From an uncultured Flavonifractor sp. (lineage in GTDB: Bacteria; Bacillota; Clostridia; Oscillospirales; Oscillospiraceae), in contig NZ_CALWXV010000018.1 of assembly GCF_944385615.1 (NCBI RefSeq), positions 1-44,812 on the forward strand: a DNA stretch of 44,812 bases, in the 5' to 3' direction. How positions within the stretch are numbered: position 1 is the first letter of the stretch; each line of letters opens with the position of its first letter. The notes below the pieces were generated by a model that made no database searches, was not told the DNA's origin, and saw only the letters and a program-made list of their open reading frames with translations. Below are positions 33,265 through 41,584 of the stretch, piece by piece. Made by a program: the position numbers and the translations under genes.

Positions 33265-33404
33265 CTTCCGGGCAGAGGGTGGACACAGAGGAAAGGGGTG
33301 GAGCGCCCAATGGCCCCTCCCCCCTGCCCCTCAACGGGTTATACGTAAGAAAACCGGGATAAAGCAGTCCTTTTTTTGTGCATATTGCGCAAATCCGTTC
33401 TGTT

Positions 33405-34559
33405 TCACGATTTCAGCAAAAGTTCGTACACCGCCCCCTGAACGTAATCGATCTGCTCAAAGGTATTGAAGGGGCCAACCGAAAATCGGACCGCTCCCTG
33501 GGGATAGGTGCCCAAGGTCTGATGGGCCAGAGGCGCGCAGTGGAGGCCGCAGCGGGTCTGGATGCCATACTCCTGTTCCAACCGGAAGGCCATTTCGGCG
33601 TTGTCGGCGTGCAGGAAATCCACCGACACCACCCCGGTGCGGCGGGACGGGTCCCGGGGCCCCAGCACCCGCAGGCCGTCCTCCTCCAGCTCCATGAGCC
33701 GGGCCCACAGGTGACCGGCCAGCTTGCGCTCCCGGACCCGGAGGGCCTCTCCCTCCCCTTCCAGGTAGTCCAGCGCCGCTCCCAGGCCAAAAATGCCAGG
33801 CAAATTCAGGGTACCTGCCTCAAACCGGTCGGGCAGAAAGGCTGGCATATCCAAAGACTGGGACTGACTGCCGGTGCCGCCGGAGATCAGGGGCTCCAGC
33901 TCCGCCGCCAGAGCGTCGGTGACCACCAGCCCGCCGATGCCCTGGGGACCCAGCAGGCCCTTGTGGCCGGGGAAAGCCAGAGCGTCTATACCCATTTCCT
34001 CCATATCCACCGGAACGGCTCCCAAAGTCTGAGCCCCGTCCACCAGAAAGAAAACCCCTCTCTCCCGGCACAGAGGGCCTATTTTTTCAATGGGAAACAG
34101 GCCACCGGACACATTGGAGCCGTGGCACAGCATCACCGCCCGCGCTCCGGCCAGCTTGTCCTCCAGGCTGTCCAGAACCAGCTCTCCCTGGTCGGTGCAG
34201 GGCAGCAGCTCCACCGCTACCCCCTGCCGCTTCAGCTGCTCCAGGGGACGAAGTACCGCATTGTGCTCCATGGGAGACGTGAGTACCTTGTCCCCCGGCC
34301 GCAGCAAGCCCTTCAGCAGCTGATTGAGCCCGGCTGTGGCGCCGGCAGTAAATATGACATTCCGGGGACCAGGACCATGGACCAGGGTGTTGAGCTTTTC
34401 CCGTACCTCCAGCACCCGGCCCGCCGCGTCGTAGGCCTTTTGGTAATCTCCCCGGCCAATGTTGCACCCCACATTGGTGATGAAATCAGATATGGCCTCC
34501 GCCACACCGGGGGCCTTGGGGTATGAAGTAGCCCCGTTATCCAGATAGACGCTGCCCAT
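33405..34559 (-). CDS. Class V aminotransferase, cysteine-desulfurase-like
   Basis: PLP enzyme of 384 aa of the NifS/SufS-like group (cysteine desulfurase family protein). It begins MGSVYLDNGATSYPKAPGVA, the canonical YLDNAAT-type start. HNAVLRPLEQL (about 100) carries the PLP-stacking His, FLVDGAQTLGAVPVD contains the PLP-nitrogen-binding Asp, and FPGHKGLLGPQGIGG carries the Schiff-base Lys. A cysteine-containing loop TRCGLHCAPLAHQTLG near the C-terminus fits the sulfur-accepting region. The ATG has GGAGG upstream. No iron-sulfur scaffold gene is adjacent, so the sulfur acceptor is unknown. Selenocysteine lyase activity is an alternative. It lies upstream of the right S-layer gene on the same strand, with no clear terminator between them. 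Confidence 0.88.
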   Translation of the reverse strand: MGSVYLDNGATSYPKAPGVAEAISDFITNVGCNIGRGDYQKAYDAAGRVLEVREKLNTLVHGPGPRNVIFTAGATAGLNQLLKGLLRPGDKVLTSPMEHNAVLRPLEQLKRQGVAVELLPCTDQGELVLDSLEDKLAGARAVMLCHGSNVSGGLFPIEKIGPLCRERGVFFLVDGAQTLGAVPVDMEEMGIDALAFPGHKGLLGPQGIGGLVVTDALAAELEPLISGGTGSQSQSLDMPAFLPDRFEAGTLNLPGIFGLGAALDYLEGEGEALRVRERKLAGHLWARLMELEEDGLRVLGPRDPSRRTGVVSVDFLHADNAEMAFRLEQEYGIQTRCGLHCAPLAHQTLGTYPQGAVRFSVGPFNTFEQIDYVQGAVYELLLKS

Positions 34560-34594
34560 AGCCGCGCCTCCTTCCTACCTTATAATATATAAAA

Positions 34595-35752
34595 CTATGA
34601 AATCTCCGTTTCCACCGGGAGCCGGAACCGGCAGTCCTCCAACCGGGTCAGGGTACGGCTCAGGGCACCGGCGGCGCTGTCATCCACCATCAGGCGGAGC
34701 GAGCCCTCCCGCCGGTTCACAGCGGATACCATGGCGGCGGACAGGACGCTGTCGCTTCGCTCATCTCTGGTATAGTCCAGCTGGGGAGTCCAGCAGACCC
34801 AGCCCTCCGCCTGCAACGCCCCAGCTACCCCGCTGCCTGCGGCCTCCAGATAGACGGTGTGGGTCCGCAGATGGGCTACCTGCTCCAAAAAAGCACCGCC
34901 CGCCGCCAAAGCCTCCTCCACCTCCTCCTGGGTGGACTCTGTAAGCCACAGCCCCACAGCGTGGCCTCTGCCTACCAGGCGGCGGATGGTCTGGGCCTGG
35001 TCCAAAATGTCCTGGGGGCGGAACAGAAACAGGCCGTAAACGCCCGCATCCTCCAGCTGGTCTGCCACCTGGTCCGCTGTGCCGGTTTCACACTGCACCG
35101 CCAGATACACCGTCAGCTGGTCCTCCTGATCGGGGGAAGCGGTGGGCCGGGCGGTGGTCACAGGCTGGGAGGGAGCAGGGCTGCTTTGAGTCGTTTCCAG
35201 CTCCTTGAGGTAGTTGTTGTACCGGTCCCGCATGGAGTTTTCCGCGTATTGGATAAACTGATCGTCGGTAAGATGGCTTGAACTGTCTGTAATCCGCACC
35301 AGATCGCCATAGTCCGTGGGGATATAACTGTAGCGCAGGCCAAAATAGGAGCACACCGACGCCGTCGGCAGGAAGATCAGCCCATTGCGGGACACCGCCC
35401 GCATATTCTGGTCCGCCCCGTTCCGGTCGGTGCAGGTGCCCTGATTGAGGTCAAAGGTAAGCGTCTCATTCAGGCTGTACAAAGTGAGGAGAGATTTACC
35501 CTCCTCCCGGACCAGCCCATAGGACACCCCCAGGTTCACTCCGGTCAGCGACCGGTCAAAGGCAGTATAAGGTGTGTACAGCTGTCCGCTGATCCAGGCC
35601 GGCATGGCCTCCACCGACAGATTCACCATTTTATTATTCTCCGCCAGCAGACAGATCTGGGGCGTATCCGCCCAGGCCTTTCCCGCTAATCCCGTCCCCA
35701 GTACCAGTGCCGCCACGCACACCAGAGACAGCAGTCTTTTTTTCAAGCGCAT
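34595..35752 (-). CDS. Secreted protein: stalk domain plus degenerate NodB-like domain
   Basis: Protein of 385 aa with a signal peptide (1-28, cut near AWA-DT). Residues about 35-150 resemble the copper-amine-oxidase N-terminal-like 'stalk' domain of Firmicute surface proteins (LYTPYTAFDRSLTGVNLGVS; GLIFLPTASVCSYFGLRYSY). A Ser/Pro/Thr linker (about 188-210) follows. Residues about 212-380 follow the order of a polysaccharide-deacetylase fold (LTVYLAVQCETGTADQVADQ, then LFLFRPQDI, RGHAVGLWL). The catalytic Asp-Asp of TFDDG and the HxxxH metal site are absent, so it is probably not an active deacetylase. It has its own promoter (35776-35804) and is divergent from the DUF4342 operon. Function unknown; a glycan-binding role is possible. 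Confidence 0.7.
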   Translation of the reverse strand: MRLKKRLLSLVCVAALVLGTGLAGKAWADTPQICLLAENNKMVNLSVEAMPAWISGQLYTPYTAFDRSLTGVNLGVSYGLVREEGKSLLTLYSLNETLTFDLNQGTCTDRNGADQNMRAVSRNGLIFLPTASVCSYFGLRYSYIPTDYGDLVRITDSSSHLTDDQFIQYAENSMRDRYNNYLKELETTQSSPAPSQPVTTARPTASPDQEDQLTVYLAVQCETGTADQVADQLEDAGVYGLFLFRPQDILDQAQTIRRLVGRGHAVGLWLTESTQEEVEEALAAGGAFLEQVAHLRTHTVYLEAAGSGVAGALQAEGWVCWTPQLDYTRDERSDSVLSAAMVSAVNRREGSLRLMVDDSAAGALSRTLTRLEDCRFRLPVETEIS

Positions 35753-35775
35753 GGATCCGCCCCCTTTCTGGTGGC

Positions 35776-35804
35776 ATTATAGCATGATTTTTAAAGGCGG
35801 TAAA
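35776..35804 (-). promoter_or_regulatory. Promoter of the secreted NodB-like gene
   Basis: TTTACC (35799-35804) and TATAAT (35776-35781), 17-bp spacer on the minus strand, 24 bp before the start codon. Only 8 bp separate it from the divergent promoter. Confidence 0.65.
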
Positions 35805-35812
35805 GCGGCCGC

Positions 35813-35841
35813 TTGCGCCCTGCTCCCAGGGCTGGTATAAT
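35813..35841 (+). promoter_or_regulatory. Promoter of the DUF4342-two-component operon
   Basis: TTGCGC (35813-35818) and TATAAT (35836-35841), 17-bp spacer, plus strand, 82 bp before the first start codon. Confidence 0.65.
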
Positions 35842-35923
35842 ATTTTCATCCAATTTTAAGATTGGTTCAATTCCATTTTTACCCCTGGCTGCGTATACTG
35901 CCCTCATGAAAGGGTGTGTTTCT

Positions 35924-36478
35924 ATGGACGTTACATTGGAGCTGGTGGAACAGCTGCGCAAACGGGCCGACCTCTCCTATGAGGAGGCCCGGGCTGTGCT
36001 GGAGGAAACCGGCGGCGACCTGTTGGCCGCCCTCATTCTGCTGGAGCAGCGGGGAAAAATCCGCCCCGACGGCGGCGCCAGCGCCCACTACTCCACCAAG
36101 TCCGGCGGTCAGTCTGCCCCGCCGCCGCCCCAGGAGCCGGACGCCGCCCAGACCGGCGGCAGCTTTTGGGGATGGTTTACCGATCTGCTTCACCGCTCGG
36201 TATCCAACCATTTTCAGGTGTGGCGGTGGGGGGAGCTGCTGGCCTCCATCCCGCTGATTATTTTTGTGCTGCTGATCCTGCTGGCCTTTTGGATCTCGGT
36301 GCCCCTGCTGATTGTAGGCCTGATTCTGGGGTGCCGGTATCGCTTTGCCGGGCCCGACCTGGACCACAGCCAGGTGAGCCAGGCGGTCAACCGTGCCGCC
36401 GATACCGTCAGCGACGCGGTGGACCGGGCCAAGGCCCAGGCCGAGCAGGCCGCCCGGCAGCGGCAATCCAAGCAATGA
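35924..36478 (+). CDS. DUF4342-type membrane protein with UBA-like N-terminus
   Basis: Protein of 184 aa. Residues 1-45 (VTLELVEQLRKRADLSYEEA...ETGGDLLAALILLEQRG) match the DUF4342/UBA-TS-N-like three-helix module, which is often found in Firmicute membrane proteins. A Pro/Gly-rich linker is followed by hydrophobic segments at about 103-123 and 125-140 and by a charged, Ala/Gln-rich C-terminal helix. The ATG at 35924 is used because AAGGGTG lies 9 nt upstream; an earlier in-frame ATG lacks a ribosome site. It is the first gene of an operon with a response regulator (9 bp gap), so a role in the same envelope signalling circuit is plausible. The molecular role is unknown. Confidence 0.8.
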   Translation: MDVTLELVEQLRKRADLSYEEARAVLEETGGDLLAALILLEQRGKIRPDGGASAHYSTKSGGQSAPPPPQEPDAAQTGGSFWGWFTDLLHRSVSNHFQVWRWGELLASIPLIIFVLLILLAFWISVPLLIVGLILGCRYRFAGPDLDHSQVSQAVNRAADTVSDAVDRAKAQAEQAARQRQSKQ

Positions 36479-36487
36479 GGTGAGAGC

Positions 36488-37174
36488 ATGGAGGAGCATA
36501 TCCTGCTGGTGGAGGATGAGGAAAAGCTGGCCCGCATGGTGGAGCTGGAGCTGAATTATGAGGGCTATCAGGTGGAAAAGGCCTTTGACGGCCGGACAGG
36601 GCTGGAGCTGGCTCTGTCCGGCCGGTTTGACCTGGTTCTGCTGGACATCATGCTCCCTGCCCTCTCCGGTATGGAGGTACTGCGCCGCCTGCGGCGGGAA
36701 AGCCAGATCCCGGTCATTATGCTGACCGCCCGGGACACGGTGGTGGATAAGGTGTCCGGTCTGGACATGGGCGCGGATGATTATGTGACCAAGCCCTTTG
36801 CCACCGAGGAGCTGCTGGCCCGCATCCGGGCCGCTCTGCGAAAGCGCCCCGACCGGGCTCTGTCAGACGCCCGTCTGTCCGCCGGGCCCCTGGTGATGGA
36901 CGTAGACCGGCATCAGGTGGCGGTAAACGGCCAGAGCGTGGCCCTGACCCGGAAGGAATTTGATTTGCTGCACTGTCTGCTGGAGCACAAAGAGAAGGTC
37001 CTCTCCCGGGAAACGCTGCTGGAACAGGTGTGGGGCTTTGACTTTGTGGGCGAAACCAACACGGTGGACGTATACATCCGCTTTCTCAGGAGCAAGCTGG
37101 ACGAGCGGTTCCATATCAAGCTGATCCATACCATCCGTGGCGTGGGATATGTGATACGGGAGGAGTTATCATGA
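36488..37174 (+). CDS. OmpR/PhoB-family response regulator
   Basis: Cytoplasmic DNA-binding regulator, 228 aa, partner of the histidine kinase encoded downstream. The receiver domain (1-118) has the acidic pair in LLVEDEE, the phospho-acceptor Asp53 in LVLLDIMLP, the Thr switch in IMLTARD and Lys102 in YVTKPF. The C-terminal winged helix (about 130-228) includes LTRKEFDLLHCLLEHKEKV and RSKLDERFHIKLIHTIRGVG. The ATG has GAGGTGAG upstream. The stop overlaps the start of the flavodoxin gene (ATGA, 4 bp), indicating translational coupling. The targets are unknown; the shared element upstream of the SLH promoters, about 3 kb away, is one candidate (speculation). Confidence 0.95.
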   Translation: MEEHILLVEDEEKLARMVELELNYEGYQVEKAFDGRTGLELALSGRFDLVLLDIMLPALSGMEVLRRLRRESQIPVIMLTARDTVVDKVSGLDMGADDYVTKPFATEELLARIRAALRKRPDRALSDARLSAGPLVMDVDRHQVAVNGQSVALTRKEFDLLHCLLEHKEKVLSRETLLEQVWGFDFVGETNTVDVYIRFLRSKLDERFHIKLIHTIRGVGYVIREELS

Positions 37175-37650
37175 AGGCTTCCGCCATTGTCTATACCAGC
37201 AATACCGGCTTCACGGCACAGTACGCCACTCTGCTGGCCCATCAAACCGGCCTACCCCTTTTCCGTCTGGAGGATTCTTCCGCCTTGGCCCCCGGCACAG
37301 AGGTTCTCTTTCTCGGCTGGCTGTGCGCTGGAAAAATCCAGGGACTGAAAAAGGCCATGGGCCGTTTTTTCATCCGGTGTGTGTGCGCCGTGGGCATGGC
37401 GCCCTCTCAGGGTTACGCCCAGAAGCTGGCCCACGATCTGGGCCTGTCCCTCCCCCTGTACTATCTGCGGGGCGGCTATGCGCCCGCTCGTATTCGGGGC
37501 AGATATCGGCTTATGATGGCCATGATGAAGGCCATCTTGTCCAAAAAGACCGACACCCAATCCCGGGAGGCCCTGAAAGCCATAGAGCTGGGCGCCGACT
37601 GGGTAAGCGCCCAGCAGCTGGAGCCAGTGATGGACTGGCTCCGGAAATAG
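37171..37650 (+). CDS. Flavodoxin-domain protein
   Basis: Protein of 159 aa with a flavodoxin-like alpha/beta fold. The N-terminal strand and FMN-phosphate loop read IVYTSNTGFTAQYATLLA, which fits the T/S-x-T-G-x-T pattern. FLGWLCAGKIQGLKKAMGRF lies at about 47-66. The C-terminal half is shorter and more basic than in classic flavodoxins and contains RGGYAPARIRGRYRLMMAMM. It is translationally coupled to the response regulator and 7 bp before the histidine kinase, so it is an integral member of the two-component operon. A redox input or protoporphyrinogen-oxidase-like (HemG-type) electron carrier role is possible; neither is proven. Confidence 0.8.
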   Translation: MKASAIVYTSNTGFTAQYATLLAHQTGLPLFRLEDSSALAPGTEVLFLGWLCAGKIQGLKKAMGRFFIRCVCAVGMAPSQGYAQKLAHDLGLSLPLYYLRGGYAPARIRGRYRLMMAMMKAILSKKTDTQSREALKAIELGADWVSAQQLEPVMDWLRK

Positions 37651-37657
37651 GCCCGCC

Positions 37658-39127
37658 ATGGCCGCCAAATCAGGCCGCGCCGCCGGCCCCATCCGCTCCT
37701 CCATTGTGGCCCGGCTCAACATCCGCCTTTTCTTCCGGCTGTTGGGGATCTATTTTTTTCTGGATTTGCTGCTGCTGGTGCTGGCCTGCGGCGGACTGCT
37801 GGTGTGGTGTGAAACCCAGGCCGGTCAAGTCGCCGCCCAGGTGGAGGCGGTTGGCCTGCCCAATTTGGAGGAGAAGGTCTGGACCCAGACGGCGGGCCTC
37901 ACCCTGACCGACGGTTCCGCCCCCGACCAAGGCTTTGCCCTGCCCTCTTTTATCACCAGGCGGCTGGACCCTCCAGACGCTCCCCGGTATTTTGAGCCAG
38001 GCACTCGGGACTTGGTTCAGGCGCTTTCCTCCCAGCATCAGCAGCCTGCCTGCTACACCATCCAGCTGGAACGAGATGGAACACTCTACACCCTGACCCT
38101 GGATCTGACCCTGCCTGTCAGGCTCTTTTTCTTTGCCGCCCGCGTGGTGCTGATCTGGCAACTGGTCAGTCTGGTTCTCCATCTGTTCCAGAATGCCGGT
38201 ACCATCCGCCGCACGCTCCGGCCCATTCAGGAGCTGGCCGCCGCCGCCAGTCAGTTGGGAAACGCTATGTCCCCCGAGGAACTCCAAGCCTTGGCCGGGA
38301 GGCTGGATAAAATCAACGCCAGCCATCTGGACTGGCGTATTCCAGTAACCGGCACCCAAAAGGAGCTGAGGACCCTGGCGCAGGCCATCAACGCCATGCT
38401 GGACCGGATCAACGGGGCCTATCGCTCCCAGACCCGCTTTGTCTCAGACGCCAGTCATGAGCTGCGCACCCCCATTGCCGTGATTCAGGGCTATGCCAGT
38501 CTGTTGGACCGGTGGGGCAAGGATGACCCAGCCACCCGGCAGGAGGCCATCGACGCCATCCGGCAGGAGGCAGACGCCATGAAGGCCCTGGTGGAGCAGC
38601 TTCTCTTCCTGGCCCGGGGAGACAATGATTCTGTGCGCTTTGAGCCCCAGCTGTGCGACTTGGCCGAGCTGGCCGCCGAAGTGCTGCGGGAGACCAAAAT
38701 GCTGGACCACACCCATCGTTTTTCCGGCCATTGGCTGAGCGCGGTGCCGGTTGTGGCTGATGAGGGACTTATCAAACAGGCCCTGCGTATTTTGGTGGAC
38801 AACGCGGTCAAATACACGCCGGAAGGGGGAAAGATCTCCCTCTCTGTCCAGGGCCAGGACCGTTTGGCCCGGCTGACGGTGGCCGACGAGGGACAGGGCA
38901 TTGACGCTGAGAGCCTGCCTCATATTTTTGAACGCTTTTACCGCACCGATGAGAGCCGGGCCCGCCAGACCGGCGGCACTGGTCTGGGCCTCTCCATTGC
39001 CAAATGGATCGCCGACCGCCACGGAGGCTGGTTTGAAGTGGTATCCTGGCCGGAGGTGGGCACTCGTTTTACTCTGGTGCTCCCCTTGGAACCGTTGACA
39101 GGGGCCGCTTCGCCGCCTACTGCCTAA
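37658..39127 (+). CDS. Sensor histidine kinase
   Basis: Membrane sensor kinase of 489 aa that would phosphorylate the operon's response regulator. TM1 lies at about 25-50, an extracytoplasmic sensor region of ~100 residues follows, and TM2 is at about 152-175. A HAMP-type linker (about 180-255) leads to the HisKA domain with phospho-acceptor His267 in SDASHELRTPIAVIQG. The ATPase domain has the N box LRILVDNAVKYTPEGG, G1 VADEGQGIDAESL, F box FERFYRTDESRA and G2 GGTGLGLSIAKWIADRHGG. All catalytic boxes are intact. The ribosome site is weak, consistent with coupling to the upstream flavodoxin gene. A terminator directly follows the stop. The stimulus is unknown. Confidence 0.95.
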   Translation: MAAKSGRAAGPIRSSIVARLNIRLFFRLLGIYFFLDLLLLVLACGGLLVWCETQAGQVAAQVEAVGLPNLEEKVWTQTAGLTLTDGSAPDQGFALPSFITRRLDPPDAPRYFEPGTRDLVQALSSQHQQPACYTIQLERDGTLYTLTLDLTLPVRLFFFAARVVLIWQLVSLVLHLFQNAGTIRRTLRPIQELAAAASQLGNAMSPEELQALAGRLDKINASHLDWRIPVTGTQKELRTLAQAINAMLDRINGAYRSQTRFVSDASHELRTPIAVIQGYASLLDRWGKDDPATRQEAIDAIRQEADAMKALVEQLLFLARGDNDSVRFEPQLCDLAELAAEVLRETKMLDHTHRFSGHWLSAVPVVADEGLIKQALRILVDNAVKYTPEGGKISLSVQGQDRLARLTVADEGQGIDAESLPHIFERFYRTDESRARQTGGTGLGLSIAKWIADRHGGWFEVVSWPEVGTRFTLVLPLEPLTGAASPPTA

Positions 39128-39130
39128 TCT

Positions 39131-39158
39131 ATCCCCGCTCCGGCGGGGATATTTTTTT
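39131..39158 (+). terminator. Terminator of the two-component operon
   Basis: An 8-bp stem ATCCCCGC/GCGGGGAT (39131-39138, 39143-39150) with loop TCCG, then a run of seven T. Confidence 0.9.
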
Positions 39159-39235
39159 AGAAACAGACGGGAACTTTTTGGCAAGCACTGCCGTCCAATA
39201 GAGCGATTCAGAAAAAAATGTAAAGGAGCGTTCTT

Positions 39236-39964
39236 ATGAACCACCGTTTTCTCGCCCTGGCTTTGGCCGGGACCATGACCTTTGGCCTGCTGACCGCCTG
39301 TGGAGGCGGGAATGGCGACGGTATTTCCCAGACCCCCGACGCCGTCACCACGCCCCCCGCTGTGGAGAGCACCACCCCCGCCCCGGAAAGCACCTCCCCC
39401 ATCGTGGAGGAAAGCCCTGACGCCAGCCCTGAGTCCTCCGCGCCGGTGGAGGAGAGCGCCGCTCCCTCCAGCACGCCCACGGCCAAGCCCTCCGCTTCCG
39501 CCAAACCCACTACACAGCCCACCGCTACTCCCAAGCCCACTGCTAAGCCCACTCCCACTCCTACCCCGGAGAGCAAGCCCCAGACCAACGCCGTTCAGTC
39601 CACCTGGGATGATATCTCCAAGCTGTCTCTGCCCAACCTGACCGCCATGGACGACGCCACGCTCTCCGCCATGTATGGCATCAACGCCTCTGATCTGGAG
39701 GAATACGTGTGCATGATGCCCCTGATGGGGGTCCACTCCACTGAGTTCTTTATCGCCGAGGTAAAGGACGGCAAGATGGACACCGTCAAGGCGGGCATTG
39801 CCAAGCGGCAGGCCGATCTGGATGCCCAGTGGTCCCAATATCTGCCCGATCAGTATGAGCTGGTAAAGAATTATAAGCTGGTAACCAATGGGAATTATGT
39901 CCTGTTTGCCATCAGCGAATATGCCGACAAGGCCGTTTCTATCTTCGATAGTTATACCAAATGA
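39236..39964 (+). CDS. DUF4358-type lipoprotein
   Basis: Surface lipoprotein of 242 aa. The signal peptide ends in the lipobox LLTACGG (Cys22). A long Pro/Ser/Thr/Ala/Glu-rich unstructured spacer (about 30-120) suits a wall-spanning stalk. The C-terminal domain (about 125-242; LTAMDDATLSAMYGINASDL, MMPLMGVHSTEFFIAEVKDG) fits DUF4358, a domain repeatedly found next to MBOAT and DHHW genes in Firmicutes, as here. The ATG has AAAGGAG upstream. It is followed by an independent promoter for the MBOAT gene, so the two may be regulated separately. A helper role in surface O-acylation is inferred from context only. Confidence 0.85.
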   Translation: MNHRFLALALAGTMTFGLLTACGGGNGDGISQTPDAVTTPPAVESTTPAPESTSPIVEESPDASPESSAPVEESAAPSSTPTAKPSASAKPTTQPTATPKPTAKPTPTPTPESKPQTNAVQSTWDDISKLSLPNLTAMDDATLSAMYGINASDLEEYVCMMPLMGVHSTEFFIAEVKDGKMDTVKAGIAKRQADLDAQWSQYLPDQYELVKNYKLVTNGNYVLFAISEYADKAVSIFDSYTK

Positions 39965-39986
39965 GTATTTTTGGGCAGAATAGAAG

Positions 39987-40015
39987 TTGCGCTCCGGCGT
40001 GGCAGCGATTATAAT
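39987..40015 (+). promoter_or_regulatory. Promoter of the MBOAT-DHHW operon
   Basis: TTGCGC (39987-39992) and TATAAT (40010-40015), 17-bp spacer. It gives a leader of about 145 nt before the TTG start. Confidence 0.65.
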
Positions 40016-40027
40016 ACCCCATGTCAG

Positions 40028-40054
40028 CGCCCGGCAGCGCAAGCCTGCCGGGCG
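40028..40054 (+). other. Hairpin in the MBOAT 5' leader
   Basis: A 10-bp GC-rich stem (CGCCCGGCAG with CTGCCGGGCG, 7-nt loop) begins about 6 nt after the expected transcription start. No T-run follows. It could stabilise the mRNA 5' end or end read-through from the lipoprotein gene. I recognise no riboswitch class. Confidence 0.5.
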
Positions 40055-40168
40055 TCAAATTGCCGAACGATCTTTGACTGGATGGGAAAGCCCCCCTGAC
40101 AGTCTATCTCCGGCCTTGTTGGACAGGCTCCGCCTGGATCCTGAGTTCTGAAAAGAGAAGGTGAGCAG

Positions 40169-41569
40169 TTGGTCTTTTCCAGTTTGTATTTCTTGTTTCT
40201 CTATTTACCCATTGTATTGCTTGTCTATTATATCACTCCGCTGCGGTGGCGGAATCTGTGGCTGCTGGTGGTTAACCTGGTCTTTTACGGCTGGGGCGAG
40301 CCCAAGTATATCCTGCTGATGATCTTTACCATTGTGCTGGACTACTTCGCTGGACTGATGGTAGCCCGGTACAAAAAACAGGGGAACGACAGGGGCGCAA
40401 AAATCGCCATGGCGGTGGCCCTGGTGCTCAACCTGGCCATTCTGTTCTTCTTCAAGTACTGGGATCTGGTGGCCCGCACCTTCCAGCACTTCGGTGTGGG
40501 TATGCCGGTGCTCAACCTGACCCTGCCCATCGGCATCTCCTTCTATACCTTCCAGACCATGACCTACCCGGTGGATATCTACCGGGGAGACGCAGAGCTG
40601 CCCAAGAACATCATCAGCTTCGGCACCTTCGTCACCCTTTTCCCCCAGCTTATTGCCGGTCCTATCATTAAATATAAGGAACTGGCCGACCAGATGAACT
40701 ACCGCACCCACTCCCCGGAGCAGTTTGCCTCCGGCGTGCAGGTATTTACGGTGGGTCTGGCCAAAAAGGTGCTGCTGGCCAACAACATCGGCAAGCTGTG
40801 GGACGTATACCTGGCCCTGCCCATCGACCAGCTCACTGTCACCGGAGCCTGGCTGGGCGTGGTGGCCTTCTCCCTCCAGCTGTACTTTGATTTCTCCGGC
40901 TACTCCGATATGGCGGTGGGCCTGGGTCGGATGCTGGGCTTTGAGTTCCTCCGCAACTTTAACTATCCCTATATCTCCAAGTCGGTCACTGAGTTCTGGC
41001 GGCGGTGGCACATCTCCCTGGGCTCCTGGTTCCGGGAATACCTGTATATCCCCCTGGGCGGCAACCGGGTGAGCAAACCCCGGCTGTTTTTCAACCTGCT
41101 GGTCGTGTGGGCGGCCACCGGCATCTGGCACGGCGCCAGCTGGAACTTTCTGATCTGGGGACTCTACTTCGCCGTGCTGGTGATTGTGGAAAAGGCCTTC
41201 CTGGGCAAGCTGTTGGAACAGCTCCCCGCTGCGGTGCAGCACATCTATACTCTGTTTTTGGTGCTGGTCAGCTGGGCGATCTTCGCCGTGGAGGACTTCG
41301 GACATCTGGGCGCCTATCTGTGCGCCATGTTCGGCATGGCGCAGGGCGGACTGATTGACCCATCCGTGGGGTATTACTTCACGTCCTATCTCCCCATGCT
41401 CGTCATCTGCTGCATCGCCTCTACCCCGCTGGCAGCCGCCCTGTGGCGCAAGCTGCCGGTGAAGGCGGTCAAGGTAGTGCTCCCTGTGGTGCTGCTGGCC
41501 GGGCTGATTTTCTCCACCGCCTATCTGGTGGATGCCACTTACAACCCCTTCCTCTACTTCCGCTTCTGA
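40169..41569 (+). CDS. MBOAT-family membrane O-acyltransferase
   Basis: Polytopic membrane enzyme of 466 aa (AlgI/DltB-like) that passes acyl groups, usually acetyl, across the membrane to a surface glycan. The start MVFSSLYFLFLYLPIVLLVY is the canonical N-terminus of this family; it requires the TTG at 40169, which has AAGGTGA 6 nt upstream. Conserved blocks are PIGISFYTFQTMTYPVDIYRG, FVTLFPQLIAGPI, FWRRWHISLGSWFREYLYIP (about 275-294), and the catalytic His region ATGIWHGASWNFLIWGLYF (His about 319). It is 15 bp upstream of the DHHW gene and downstream of a DUF4358 lipoprotein. The acceptor is unknown; the glycan made by the operon near 19500-24650 is a reasonable guess. Confidence 0.93.
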   Translation: MVFSSLYFLFLYLPIVLLVYYITPLRWRNLWLLVVNLVFYGWGEPKYILLMIFTIVLDYFAGLMVARYKKQGNDRGAKIAMAVALVLNLAILFFFKYWDLVARTFQHFGVGMPVLNLTLPIGISFYTFQTMTYPVDIYRGDAELPKNIISFGTFVTLFPQLIAGPIIKYKELADQMNYRTHSPEQFASGVQVFTVGLAKKVLLANNIGKLWDVYLALPIDQLTVTGAWLGVVAFSLQLYFDFSGYSDMAVGLGRMLGFEFLRNFNYPYISKSVTEFWRRWHISLGSWFREYLYIPLGGNRVSKPRLFFNLLVVWAATGIWHGASWNFLIWGLYFAVLVIVEKAFLGKLLEQLPAAVQHIYTLFLVLVSWAIFAVEDFGHLGAYLCAMFGMAQGGLIDPSVGYYFTSYLPMLVICCIASTPLAAALWRKLPVKAVKVVLPVVLLAGLIFSTAYLVDATYNPFLYFRF

Positions 41570-41584
41570 TTGGAGGTTATGACC

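Noticed and set aside
40016-40168. Riboswitch in the long MBOAT leader
   Set aside because: Only one simple hairpin is evident; I could not match any known riboswitch core.
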